64,000 nt of DNA from Pseudopyrenochaeta lycopersici (Eukaryota > Ascomycota > Dothideomycetes > Pleosporales > Pseudopyrenochaetaceae): positions 124,001 through 188,000 of the forward strand of contig NHZP01000064.1 in NCBI GenBank assembly GCA_003313425.1, read 5' to 3'. Position 1 is the first letter of the stretch; each line of letters starts with the position of its first letter. Positions 17,680 through 27,489 of this stretch are shown in pieces. The notes below the pieces were generated by a model, which was given only the letters and a program-made list of their open reading frames with translations, did not search any database and was not told the DNA's origin. Position numbers and translations under genes: made by a program.

Positions 17680-20079
17680 TCACCTACATCGAATCGACTG
17701 GGCCATGCCGTTCAACTCAAACATCGCCCGCCGTATCTCCTGTGTGCATACAGAAGGCTTGGCCTGTCCTTGCTTGGCCGAGCTTCCTGTCGGCCTCTTC
17801 CTTTTTCGATTGGCCGAGATGACACCTAGCACGGTCCGTTGCTCGACCTCTGCTCTCTCGAAGTCGATCACCATGACGTGCTTAGTTTCCTCATTCCATA
17901 GTATGTTGCGAGGCATCAGGTCCTTGTGCAGCACCCGCAACCCATGAATCGCGCCGGCCGACCCTTTCACCTGCTCGATGACTAATGCCTTGTTCTCTGC
18001 CGTAAGATGCTGGCCGATCGGCTTACCTCCGAAGCTGAGAAACATCATGTGTACGAGCTCGACGATTCCTTCGTAGAAATATGGGGTCTGCAGATCGATG
18101 TTCCCCAAGTGCACCGGCACGTGAACGCCCTGGATGGGCCGAAGCCGCTCGTAGATGGACGCCTCCCGTCGCAGGCGATGGACGAAGTAGGCGGGCGTGG
18201 ACTTCGCCGCCACAGTGTATCCGTGCGATCGCAGACGGACGCAAAAGAGCACCCCACACGCTCCAGGCATGCTCACGGGATCGCAATCCGTGTCTAGGTC
18301 ATCCGCAAGCTGTTGACGCATGAGAGCAAGGAACGTTGTTCGATCGATCTGATGGTATCTCTCTCCGTGCTCTCTGGCGTTAGGACAGAATCTGTCGAGC
18401 ATACCGCCTTCGGCAAGCCCGCGCAAGCAGTCCTGCGTGCAGTATTGCCCATCCTGTGTTCCCTGGCCACGCCTGCGCCTGCGCCCGCGCCCGCTTGATG
18501 AGCTACCGGCAGTCTTCTGTGACAAGGGCTGCTGTCGGCTTGGCGTGTCCGGATCTGGCTCTGGTTCCTCGTCGCTGGTCTCGCGCCGCTTCTCTGCTCG
18601 CCAGCAGCTAGGCGAGCTGTGCTTCACTCCCCTACCCCGGAGCTGCACAGGCGACATACGGAGGAAGCTGTCGTCCACCGGAGGCTGGTACTCCGACGAC
18701 TGCGTGGTGCCTTCGGGGATCGCCTCCAGCAGCTCGTCGTACACCACCTCCCAGCTGTGCAGTTGCGACGCCGCCTCAGCCCGCCATCGCTGGCGCCGGG
18801 GCGGTGTCTTCAGCGCCTGGAGAGTGAAGGCCAACATCTGTCCAACTGCCGTCAGGTGCAAGCGGTTCGCCCCCTCCGAGCCGGGTGTCCACCCCGTCGT
18901 CTCTCCCACGTCGCCCTTTGGCACCGAGAGGAAGTAGTGCACCGTCCTGGGGTCGTCTCCCACCCGCAGGAAGATGTACGCTTCGCCCGTGCACACGCAC
19001 CCATACTCCACTCCGATCCTGACCATGTAGGAGAACGCCTGGGTGATGACCGCAGCGACCAGCCGGCGAAAGCGGTCTCTCAACGTCTCGCCTTCGTGGC
19101 ACTGCACCACCTCCTCGAGTTCCATCTCGCCCAGCCCCTCGTAGATGTAGCCAAGCGGGAGCTTGTGCGGCGCCTTGTACTCTAGAATGAAGGCCGCGAT
19201 GCGATTCTGTGCGCTCCGAGTTGCGCCGGTGTTGTATACGCAGAACTGGTCGGCCCGAGGACGCGACGAGCCTGCTGTGCTTTTGCGACCAGCGTCCTCC
19301 GCTTCTATCGTGTCTGTCGAGCCCAACGGCCCTGTCCCTTTCGCTTTAGCCTGTAGGCGCAGTGACCGCCGTCGCCCAGTCCCCGATACCGTCAGCTGCT
19401 CCATGCCGTCCTCCAGCTGCGACTCCGGGCTGAGCGTGTTGGCGTGGTTCTCAAAGTTCACCGAGCCCTGGAGCCCAAACTTCTGTCGCAGTCGTCGGTC
19501 GCCGTGCAGGCGCTGGATGATCAACGATACCTGGTCCTCGACGGTGTGCCGCTGGAAAACGTTCAGGTCCAGCTCCGAGCTCATCATCCGCCGCCGCACG
19601 GCCTCGCCCGTCTCCTCCAGCGTGTGCAGCGATGTGAAGTGTTGCTCGGACGCGAAGCCAGACTCCATCAGATCGTTCCAGATCGTCGCCTGCTGTGCTG
19701 GGAAGTCCGTCCACAGGGCCAGCCTTTCCGGTCGAAGCTTGTTGTTTGCATTGGCGGGGTCTCCTCGGGTCGACAGGGTCGCGTCGGTCTGGACGGTGAG
19801 GCCCGAGTGAAGGTGGTCGTGGCAGGCGTCGAGGAACTCGGGAAGGGCTGTCTTGCGCGTCTTCTCTCCGGCCCTTTCCTGGGTTTGCTCCACCTCTTCG
19901 CGCCTGCGTTGTTCCTTCTCCCATGCTGCTTCCGCTTTTTTCTGGGCGCTCTCCGCTGCTTCACGCCTACGTTGTTCTTCTTCACGCCTGCGTTGTTCCT
20001 CTTCGCGTCTGCGTTGTTCTTCTTCACGCCTGCGTTGTTCCTCCAGATACAGAACCTTATAATCTGGCGACCCCGCCAT
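17680..20079 (-). CDS. Large fungal protein-kinase-like protein with an N-terminal coiled coil and a nuclease-like middle domain, 799 aa
   Basis: A single exon starts at ATG 20079. Residues 10-70 are a charged coiled coil with four or more repeats of EEQRRRE. A middle domain (about 275-425) contains CVYNTGATRSAQNRIAAFILEYKAP-type sequence: Asp/Glu, then E300-x-K302 followed by APHKL, an arrangement like the E-x-K of PD-(D/E)xK restriction-endonuclease-like folds. After a low-complexity Arg/Ser/Pro linker (480-545), residues 605-745 form a kinase-like lobe: AAK626 (probable ATP lysine), E639, then HKD(718-720)LMPRN725 as catalytic loop and D739-F-E in place of DFG. Such middle-domain plus kinase fusions recur in fungi and oomycetes and have been linked to Crinkler-like effectors; that link is an inference here. 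There are no signal peptide or membrane segments. It is GC-rich and undamaged, unlike its transposon neighbours. Confidence 0.75.
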   Translation of the reverse strand: MAGSPDYKVLYLEEQRRREEEQRRREEEQRRREEEQRRREAAESAQKKAEAAWEKEQRRREEVEQTQERAGEKTRKTALPEFLDACHDHLHSGLTVQTDATLSTRGDPANANNKLRPERLALWTDFPAQQATIWNDLMESGFASEQHFTSLHTLEETGEAVRRRMMSSELDLNVFQRHTVEDQVSLIIQRLHGDRRLRQKFGLQGSVNFENHANTLSPESQLEDGMEQLTVSGTGRRRSLRLQAKAKGTGPLGSTDTIEAEDAGRKSTAGSSRPRADQFCVYNTGATRSAQNRIAAFILEYKAPHKLPLGYIYEGLGEMELEEVVQCHEGETLRDRFRRLVAAVITQAFSYMVRIGVEYGCVCTGEAYIFLRVGDDPRTVHYFLSVPKGDVGETTGWTPGSEGANRLHLTAVGQMLAFTLQALKTPPRRQRWRAEAASQLHSWEVVYDELLEAIPEGTTQSSEYQPPVDDSFLRMSPVQLRGRGVKHSSPSCWRAEKRRETSDEEPEPDPDTPSRQQPLSQKTAGSSSSGRGRRRRRGQGTQDGQYCTQDCLRGLAEGGMLDRFCPNAREHGERYHQIDRTTFLALMRQQLADDLDTDCDPVSMPGACGVLFCVRLRSHGYTVAAKSTPAYFVHRLRREASIYERLRPIQGVHVPVHLGNIDLQTPYFYEGIVELVHMMFLSFGGKPIGQHLTAENKALVIEQVKGSAGAIHGLRVLHKDLMPRNILWNEETKHVMVIDFERAEVEQRTVLGVISANRKRKRPTGSSAKQGQAKPSVCTQEIRRAMFELNGMAQSIRCR

Positions 20080-20648
20080 GTCGTGACGATAAGATCCTTT
20101 CGATCACCAGCCCGCTGTAGTGGGTCCGTCTATGGAGTTCTTCCGTGGCGGAAAATGAACACACAAATATGCCTACTGCATGAGCGTAGACGACAATGCT
20201 CACACCAGATGCTTGCGTAGTAGAAATAGTTGCTCTGACAGCTGCACTGGGAGGAAGTCGAGAGTGTCGTATGCGTGAGCACGCTGTGTTTGGCTGCCTA
20301 AGCTCTTAGCGCACGGGCCCCTGCGCGTTGTTGCCCCCCCAACGAGCGTGAGGTCATGATGCCAAGAAGTGGACATATATACCTCGGGTAAGAACCATTC
20401 GCGAAACAACAGCCCCACCGCGCAAAGTCTCCATGCCTCAGAGGTAACGTCCATCCTTGTGTGGCGGAAAAGTGTTAGTTTATGACACACACCTAGTTGG
20501 ATGCCAGGTCACGTGATGTGATGGCTCATCACAAACGATGATGTGATGTGATGAGCCATTCCCAAAACACACCCTTAGCTATCAATCTGTATATATAGGT
20601 CCCTAGCTTGCAGGCAGAATCATTATCACTTCTTCCTATTCTCAACAA
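20080..20648. other. Upstream region of the kinase-like gene
   Basis: No gene was seen. It holds two copies of GTGGCGGAAA (near 20146 and 20461) that recur at the ends of the possible MITE at 20649-21157, and the 13-bp hairpin at 20521-20559. The promoter of the gene at 17680-20079 must lie here, but no specific element can be named. Confidence 0.4.
20521..20559. repeat. Perfect 13-bp inverted repeat (hairpin)
   Basis: ATGGCTCATCACA at 20521-20533 and TGTGATGAGCCAT at 20547-20559 surround a 13-nt loop. Direct repeats of GTGATGTGATG overlap it. It could be the remains of a small transposon end. Confidence 0.75.
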
Positions 20649-21157
20649 AAACCCGGTGTGGCGGAAACCCGCCAGCACTCGTCATCACAACAACGTCAAT
20701 AATGATTAACAGGGCCAGATAATCTCGGAATTTGTTCATTAGAGCCTGAGCCTGACATCCTGTGCAGAAAAAACCTGCTAAGCCCGCGGTACGACATTTC
20801 ACTACTTTCGTCAGCCCTGCCTGCGCAAGCATTACACTACTACTAAGGTGCAACTAGCCTAGGTAGCAGGACACCTAGCTCGGCTGATGCTCTACTGAAG
20901 CATATCTACGGCTTCTGGAAGTCTAGATCAGATACAAAAGGTTCTCACCTAATCCGAGACTGTCCGAGGTGAGGCTGGCAGATGTTCCTGTAGTGAATTG
21001 TACTATTACAGGTTGAGCAGAGATTGTTTCTTGAAGACACGAAGGGGACATAAAAGTAAGAACCTACAGTAGTTATTCCGAGAGTTCCTAGGGCTCTTGA
21101 TGACTGTGGAATTTATTGTGATGGAAAGTGATGTTGGGTTTCCGCCACGCAGGGTTT
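20649..21157. mobile_element. Possible 509-bp non-autonomous element with 22-bp imperfect TIRs
   Basis: The left end AAACCCGGTGTGGCGGAAACCC and the inverse of the right end AAACCCTGCGTGGCGGAAACCC differ at two positions. No coding capacity was recognised inside. No clear target duplication was seen, so the borders are tentative. Confidence 0.4.
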
Positions 21158-21188
21158 TCCTCCTGTCAAATTGTCAAGTACTGCATAG

Positions 21189-24100
21189 CAGACCTGGACA
21201 TCGTTCGTCTAAACGATCAGTAAACGATGATCGATCGTTCGGCGAACGATCGTCGTTCGGCTATCGTTAGCTTTGTTATTGTTCTTGTTTACAGACGCGT
21301 CGCAAAAGCGGGGAAGCGGAGAAGTCAACAGATGAGATCATGAACGCGTTAATACAGTTTTACTGTAAATTCGTTCCATTTCTCTTGTTACTCCTTTATC
21401 GGCTGCCAGCATGAGCTTAAAGAATCGTCGAAAGCGATTAGCTACTCATCTTGACGACGCTGGACCGCAACAACGTCGTAGTAAACGATTATCGCAGCTT
21501 ATTATCCAGGATGAGGACTCTCCTATCCAGCAAAGGTTTGATCTTAACGATACTAACGACGACGAGCTTTCAGAAGTTATCGCAGATCCCTCTATACGTA
21601 CTGAGTTACAGCGTACCAACGATGACTCAATCTGGCTACCAGAAAGTCAGGGTGACGAGCCAGCCACTGCTCTAAAGTTTGACTACAGTTGGGTTGATTG
21701 GGAGCGTATCTCAAGCTCTGCAACGCCTCTTAGTGATGTTAAAGTCACCCAGTGGGTGTGGAAATATGGGGTTCCTATAGAGCAGAAAGATCGAATGACT
21801 AAGGCGAGATTCTGGTTGTGCAAGCCGTGTTACCTAAACGGGAAGGAGATTACCTACAACGTAACGAGAGGTGTCCAAAGCGTGCGCAAGCACATGGCTC
21901 AGCACCACCCAAAGTTTGCAGAAGACGAGAGCCTAGAGGACTTTAAGCTTGCTAACTGGTTTCGTTCGTGTGGCCTTGACCCATCTCGAAGCGATCACCA
22001 ACGCATTATTGCTCGATTAGTCCGAAATACCGACTTCGAGAGGATTAACCAAGCTCTAAGGAGGTGGGTGGTGAGGCGTAGGATCCCATTTCAGCGTGTT
22101 GATGACCCTGAATTCCTCGAATTTCTGGCCACGTTGCAACCACTAGTTCAAACCCCAAGGGCTATAAACAATAGGCGTACGATTGCCCGGCGAGTGCTTG
22201 AAGATCTAAAATACCATCAGCGTGAGATAATACAGCTTTTGCAGCAAGCTCCAGGCATGATCCACCTCGCATTCGACTTGTGGACGTCACCAAACTTACA
22301 TGCAGTTAATGGAGTAGTTGCTCACTTCGCTAACTGTGAGGGCACCAACTGTAAGCTTCTACTAGGCCTCTCACCGTTTTACGACTCTCACGAGGGCGTT
22401 AATATCGCCCAGGGCGTATATCGAGTTGCGAAGACATATGGAATTGTGGGCAAGCTTGGCTACTTTGTCCTTGACAATGTTAGGAACAACGATACAGCTA
22501 TTGACGCGTTGGCAAAGCTTCTTAACGTTCCAGAGGCTTCATGGGCTCACCAGCGGCGATTACGTTGTATGGGCCATGTCATCAACTTGGTAGCGAGATC
22601 CCTCTTGTTTGGTGATCGAAAGGATATATATGAGGCCGAGAACCAGCTACTAAAGGATTCTCGCGATGAAGTAATGCTCTGGCAGTGCCAAGGACCTGTT
22701 GGAAAGATTCACAATGTTGTAAAATGGGTGCGTAAGAGCCCTCAGAGGCACGAGAGATGGCTGAAAGTTTGTGAGCGTGAGCGCAAGAAAAAGCTTATAA
22801 AGCCTTACCGCTTAGAGCTTGTACAGGACCAGCAGACGCGATGGAACAGCACTTATCTTATGATTGATCGCGCAGTGGAACTTATGGCTGAGGTTGACAC
22901 ATTCATCGACGACGAGAGCAACCGCTACTCTATAGCAGTTAGCAGCGGCAAGCGCGTTCAAAAAGGCAAAGACTCACTGTCGTTGTGGGTATTTAAAAAT
23001 CGCTTCACACACGATGATTGGGGCGTACTGCAAACTTTTCAGGGCCTCCTCCAGCCACTGTTTGAAGCAACAATGGCTCTGCAAGGCGACGCCAGCGCTG
23101 GCGATTTTGTAGGAGTTGGCTACGTCTTACCTACGCTTGAATGTATCCTCAGTCGTCTTGAGGATGCTAAGGCTGAGTACGCTGGTCGCGATACGAGGAT
23201 ACACGCATTGCTCGAAAATGGATGGGCGAAGGCAGATGAGTACTATTGCCTTATGGATCGCTCACCAGCACTGGCAGCCGCCATTGTACTCGACCCACGC
23301 CGCAAGTGGCACTTTATTAACCGGCAATGGAAGCAGCAAGCAGGTAGAGCTTGGCTAAAGACTGCGAAGCAATCAGTGAGAGATCTGTGGCAGCGCGAGT
23401 ATAAAGACTTGCCAGGCGAACTTGAAGCCACATCAACAAGATTACTAAGTAAAAAGCCACCTATATTGGGCGCACTAAGAACCTACCTCGCCGCTGCAAT
23501 TGATGAGGATGATCCTATTGTTGCTACGACTGCAGATGAGTACGATGAGTGGATAAGTAAGCCGCGAGTACGCAGTGTTAATCCTATCAAGTACTGGCAT
23601 TCCGCTGAGGTTCGTGGCCGTTATCCTCGCCTCGCCCGAATGGCGATTGATATCCTCTCTATCCCACCTATGAGCGACGAGCCAGAGAGGGTCTTCTCCC
23701 TTGCTGCTATCCTCCTTGATAAGCGGCGTCAAAGTATGAGTGTAGAGGTCATAGAGGCAAGCGAACTGCTTGCAAACTGGGATGCGCAAGGGCTTATTAC
23801 ACTAGGGTCGCCAGCAGGCTTAGGCAACGATAAGAGCAACCGCGAAGTAGAGGATGAGGAGGGTAGCGAGCAGCTGACACCGAGTGCGACGCAGCTGAGC
23901 TTCTCGAGTACTTCGGCAGTAGGGGAGCTGGCTAATAGTCGTTTCTCAACACTAGAACTGTAGCGACAGTTAGCAGCGATTGCGAGCTCTGATTTTTCTT
24001 TCCAATAAACTAAGCAATTTTTATATACAGGCGTTAATAGGATAGGAAATCCTATTTAAGAGAGCTTGGCTAAATAATATATAGTATAGCCTGTGCGCTG

Positions 24101-24280
24101 CCTATACAACGTTCCTAAAACAGGAATTAGGAATAGCTAAGATTTACGAGATTTTCACAGTTTATATAGTAAATAACTAGTCAACTAGAATAAGAACCAG
24201 TTCTTGGCCATAAACGTCGTTCGGACGATGAACGATCGTTCAAAACGATCGTTCGGGGAAACGAACGATGTCCAGGTCTG
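21189..24280 (+). mobile_element. hAT element with intact transposase, 3092 bp
   Basis: The TIR CAGACCTGGACATCGTTCG at 21189 is mirrored by CGAACGATGTCCAGGTCTG ending at 24280. Both subterminal regions are packed with AACGATCGTTCG repeats. The expected 8-bp duplication is absent: 21181-21188 is CTGCATAG and 24281-24288 is GCCTTGAC. Confidence 0.9.
21411..23963 (+). CDS. hAT transposase, 850 aa, intact
   Basis: This is a hAT-superfamily (Ac/Tam3-like) transposase that would excise and insert its element. A basic N-terminus (RRSKRLSQL) is followed by a BED-type zinc finger at about 134-166: C137-x2-C140 and H161/H165-H166 (FWLCKPCYLNG, RKHMAQHH). The RNase H-like core begins near 288 with FDLWTSPNLHAVNGVVAHF, then LGYFVLDNVRNNDTAI (about 349-364), QRRLRCMGHVINLVARSLLF and QQTRWNSTYLMIDRAVEL. 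The insertion domain holds WAKADEYYCLMDRSPALAAA. The C-terminal dimerisation block is at about 736-775 (YPRLARMAIDILSIPPMSDE, ERVFSLAAILLDKRR). No stops or frameshifts occur over 2.5 kb. ATG at 21411 is the first in frame and sits 220 bp inside the left TIR. Confidence 0.95.
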   Translation: MSLKNRRKRLATHLDDAGPQQRRSKRLSQLIIQDEDSPIQQRFDLNDTNDDELSEVIADPSIRTELQRTNDDSIWLPESQGDEPATALKFDYSWVDWERISSSATPLSDVKVTQWVWKYGVPIEQKDRMTKARFWLCKPCYLNGKEITYNVTRGVQSVRKHMAQHHPKFAEDESLEDFKLANWFRSCGLDPSRSDHQRIIARLVRNTDFERINQALRRWVVRRRIPFQRVDDPEFLEFLATLQPLVQTPRAINNRRTIARRVLEDLKYHQREIIQLLQQAPGMIHLAFDLWTSPNLHAVNGVVAHFANCEGTNCKLLLGLSPFYDSHEGVNIAQGVYRVAKTYGIVGKLGYFVLDNVRNNDTAIDALAKLLNVPEASWAHQRRLRCMGHVINLVARSLLFGDRKDIYEAENQLLKDSRDEVMLWQCQGPVGKIHNVVKWVRKSPQRHERWLKVCERERKKKLIKPYRLELVQDQQTRWNSTYLMIDRAVELMAEVDTFIDDESNRYSIAVSSGKRVQKGKDSLSLWVFKNRFTHDDWGVLQTFQGLLQPLFEATMALQGDASAGDFVGVGYVLPTLECILSRLEDAKAEYAGRDTRIHALLENGWAKADEYYCLMDRSPALAAAIVLDPRRKWHFINRQWKQQAGRAWLKTAKQSVRDLWQREYKDLPGELEATSTRLLSKKPPILGALRTYLAAAIDEDDPIVATTADEYDEWISKPRVRSVNPIKYWHSAEVRGRYPRLARMAIDILSIPPMSDEPERVFSLAAILLDKRRQSMSVEVIEASELLANWDAQGLITLGSPAGLGNDKSNREVEDEEGSEQLTPSATQLSFSSTSAVGELANSRFSTLEL

Positions 24281-24661
24281 GCCTTGACGCTTTTGTGAAT
24301 AGGGTGCTGAGTTCAATATAACTCTGATGTGCCAGAAAGGCATGGCGCGGCGAGCCCTGCTCGGTTAATTGAAGACACCGGATGTCGCTGTTGACAGGTC
24401 TAGAAAGTACGGTGATATCTGATCGGAGAAACCGAAATAATAGACTTTCGGTGAGACCGAGAATATCGGATTGACCGTCGGCCAGTCCGAAGAGCTGAAG
24501 TTGAGACCGCAGATATAAAGACTAGGTTGTGCTCTGTAGAAGAGGAGAAAAAAAAAACCCCCCAAAAATTAAAGATAGTTTCAAGTCAATTGAGAATTGC
24601 ATCACATGTGCCACATTATCTGAGTACTCATATTAATAGTCGCAGGCCAAGGTGTCATCTT
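24281..24661. other. Spacer without recognised feature
   Basis: It lies between the intact hAT and the inverted end at 24662. Only short frames and an A8 run near 24549 were seen. Confidence 0.5.
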
Positions 24662-24970
24662 AGGTAGTCTGGTTTTCACGCGACGTTACCTATTTGGGGA
24701 TAGCCCTGCGTACGCGCCAAGACGGGACCCCTTAGGGAACGTCTGGTACCCGGTTTAATATATTTTAGTCTCGGGACGACTGTTTTACCCTAAAATTAGT
24801 ACTGTTTATGCGTATTACTCTACAACTAGTTAGTAAAGTTTTATATCTGATAGCTATAATTAGCTATACTGTATCGAAAGTATATCTATTCTTATTATTA
24901 CGATTTTTTGGTGTGTGCCGGGCGAGGAACTTGGGTTGCTGGAAATTGGGTTCGGGACGACCTGGTCTGA

Positions 24971-27268
24971 TGGATGCCCAGCATGATACACCCACGGCCT
25001 TCCTAACTCGGCTCCACGCACTTAGTGCAGTTGCTGCTGCTCGTCTAGCGGGTAATAGGCTCCTATGTATGTTCCAGCTAATCTGATAGGTATAGGAGAG
25101 TGTCCTACCCCGCCGTTGCCTGCAACTTCGACGCCTGTATTATTATCTCAGCTATTATTAATCCGTCCTGATACGTCCCTAAGACCCCCTCGTTGTAGAC
25201 CTGGACGCCCAGCTGGGTTGAAAAATTACACTTTGAGTCCCTCTATACATATACGAGATGCCCCGTCGTTAACTGACGAGGAGGAGGATAGGCTAGGATG
25301 ATATATTAGAGTAATAGAGAGTATAAACTATAAGAGGAGTAGTGTTGATTATCGTGGTGCTTTATCTGATTTTCTGGAACTTGTTAGCTGAACAAAAGAA
25401 AGAGCTCCGTATAGGGCGCGATTTATTAAGACATTCGAGTCGACCCCCGCTTTTACCAACTACCTCTTAACCGTCGCTCTGCTATCTGATATAGAAGAGA
25501 GGTATATGGCTGGGTTAGAACACGAGATTGAAGCCCTTAGGGCCTATTCTATATTTAGTGAATATTAGGTAAAGGCTATGGCTGGCATTGGTGCACAATT
25601 TGAGATGGTTTCCGAGGAGATTATTTTTGACGAAGTTACCGGCGAGGCACTACGGCTCGTGGATCTACTACAGCGTCTATGTTCAAACAGCAGCAAAACC
25701 CCTATTGGTCATATTCGATCCCGTATTATATCAGTCTTATCCATCATTTACTTCACCCGGCATCAGCGGCTCTGCAATTTCTTACCAGCAATTATAGGTC
25801 TAATGCTCTTTTCTGCAGGTACAAACAAGCAGATCTTTAGCGTAACAAACTCTATGGGATGGACAGAGTCATGGCAGTTAATCTACCGCAGCGTTAGTGG
25901 CCTCCAGAATAGTGCCCAGAATTTGGCCCGCAAGTTTATTACTGATAGGCCTTAGGCAGTCGTATACGACAATTATAAACTAACGACTAGCGTAAGCGAA
26001 CTAGACAACGTCTCTAGGAATCAACTCCATTCTATCACGACGGCCCTTCTCCTCCCTGGTATCATTCTCCCAATCAACAGGTTGACGCAGAGTAACTTTA
26101 GACCCTACTCCATGTCAATAGAGGATATGATACGGTCCTCAGATGCCCGCAGTCAGTGTATTGCACAGTGCACCACAGCCGCGCTATACCGTGCTCTAGA
26201 GGAGGTATATCCCGAACACATCCGCAGGTGCAAATCAAGTCATCGGGCCATACATGCTCATGCGGCCTATCCTGTGGTTAACCGAATATCTATACCAGAG
26301 GGAGCCCGTCACGTTCCTGTGCCGCTAATACCCATCCAAACTAGTAAGGACACCACGTCTGGTAATGTTAAAGTACTACGCAACATATTTCGTGAACAGC
26401 TCGCCTTGTCCCCTGAATATTTCGACTAACATCCAGCTCTCCTGGTAGGTGGAGACGCCAAAACGGTCAATCGAATGTGGAATGTGGAGTGCAATACGTG
26501 GTGCTACTGATAACGTCGACGCATATAGTCGCCTAGAGCACATCGTGCCTATACCTGGACTCTTTTACGTCTAGATGCATCTAATTGCTACGATTGTTAA
26601 GAATTATTGGGGTGACGAGCCTACTAGTAGTGAGCGCTGCAACCACGCTGCACTGTGGTATCTCTCTGGCAAAATAGCCTGCTGATTTGTTAGTCCTACG
26701 AGTATAGTCTTCGCCTACACGCGCACGTTCGTGTTAGACGCTCTCCAAGGGAGGATGGTTGCTGAGTTTTATCGACATCTTATTAAAGGTAGCCCCTTTT
26801 TACGCAGTAAGTTACTAGGCGCTAACGCGACAGCCACCGAACTTGAGGAAGCCGTTATCAGCCTAACAGCCTGTGAACTCAAGAAATTAGTAAATAAGGC
26901 GGTTAATTTGATAACAGGCTACTATATGGAAGGGCTTTTTGATCTTAAAAGGCGAGAAAATCTCCTATTCGTACGTGACGCTGTGTATTACGAAGCACTT
27001 ACACACGGTATTAAACACGGAGACGTTAGGATCATACGTTATGTTATCGACTTTTTGATATATATGTTTAAGGGCTTAAAAAAGCCTATATATACGCGGA
27101 TTGCCTTGTACATTAAGAAGCTAATTGACATAACCTACGTCAAATCAGAGGAGCATCGACGGGCTATCGCTGGAACTCTGCTCGTGAATCCTACTGGGCG
27201 ACCAGACGGATTCTATGCAATTGATTTGGCTAACGAATTTCTCAACCGTTCTATCAAAGATATATGGT
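24971..27268 (+). pseudogene. DUF6589-like protein (transposase candidate), 5' part, inactivated
   Basis: Decayed frames run from MDAQHDTPTAFLTRLHALSA through DAPSLTDEEEDRLG, ARFIKTFESTPAF and VDLLQRLCSNSSKTPIGHIR, with TNKQIFSVTNSMGW and a short break near 25955, then VYDNYKLTTSVSELD. The later part reads LVGGDAKTVNRMWN, then AYSRLEHIVPIPGLFHV, MHLIATIVKNYWGDEP and FVLDALQGRMVAEFYRHLIKG. GD-x-K-T-V-x-R followed by IPGLFH-x-MH is what I associate with the fungal DUF6589 family, a domain often found in repeats. At least six TAA/TAG/TGA codons interrupt it. It is cut at 27268 by the Copia insertion and continues at 32531. Function is not established; a role in transposition is inferred from position between inverted ends. 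Confidence 0.6.
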
Positions 27269-27442
27269 TGTCAGAATTTAATAAATCTTTTTGGTTATGA
27301 TCGTTGATCAGAATTTATTGTATTTTGTTGGTTCTGTTTTCTCTCCTTTTTAAACACAGACCTGATACATCGATAATACATAGGTGATACCGTCCACGAT
27401 GCAGTATTCGTATACTTCAGTTTTTATGCCTCTTATCTGACA
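27269..27442 (-). repeat. 3' LTR of the full-length Copia
   Basis: 174 bp, TGTCAGAATTTAATAAATC to TTATCTGACA. It differs from the other LTR at two positions, both transitions. Confidence 0.9.
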
Positions 27443-27489
27443 CACCCCCTCAGCTTAGAGTAATCTTCTAAGCTGCCACAAACCTATAT

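Noticed and set aside
18437..20220. Several long open frames antisense to the kinase-like gene
   Set aside because: They are shadows of a GC-rich gene; they lack recognisable domains and the sense frame has clear kinase motifs.
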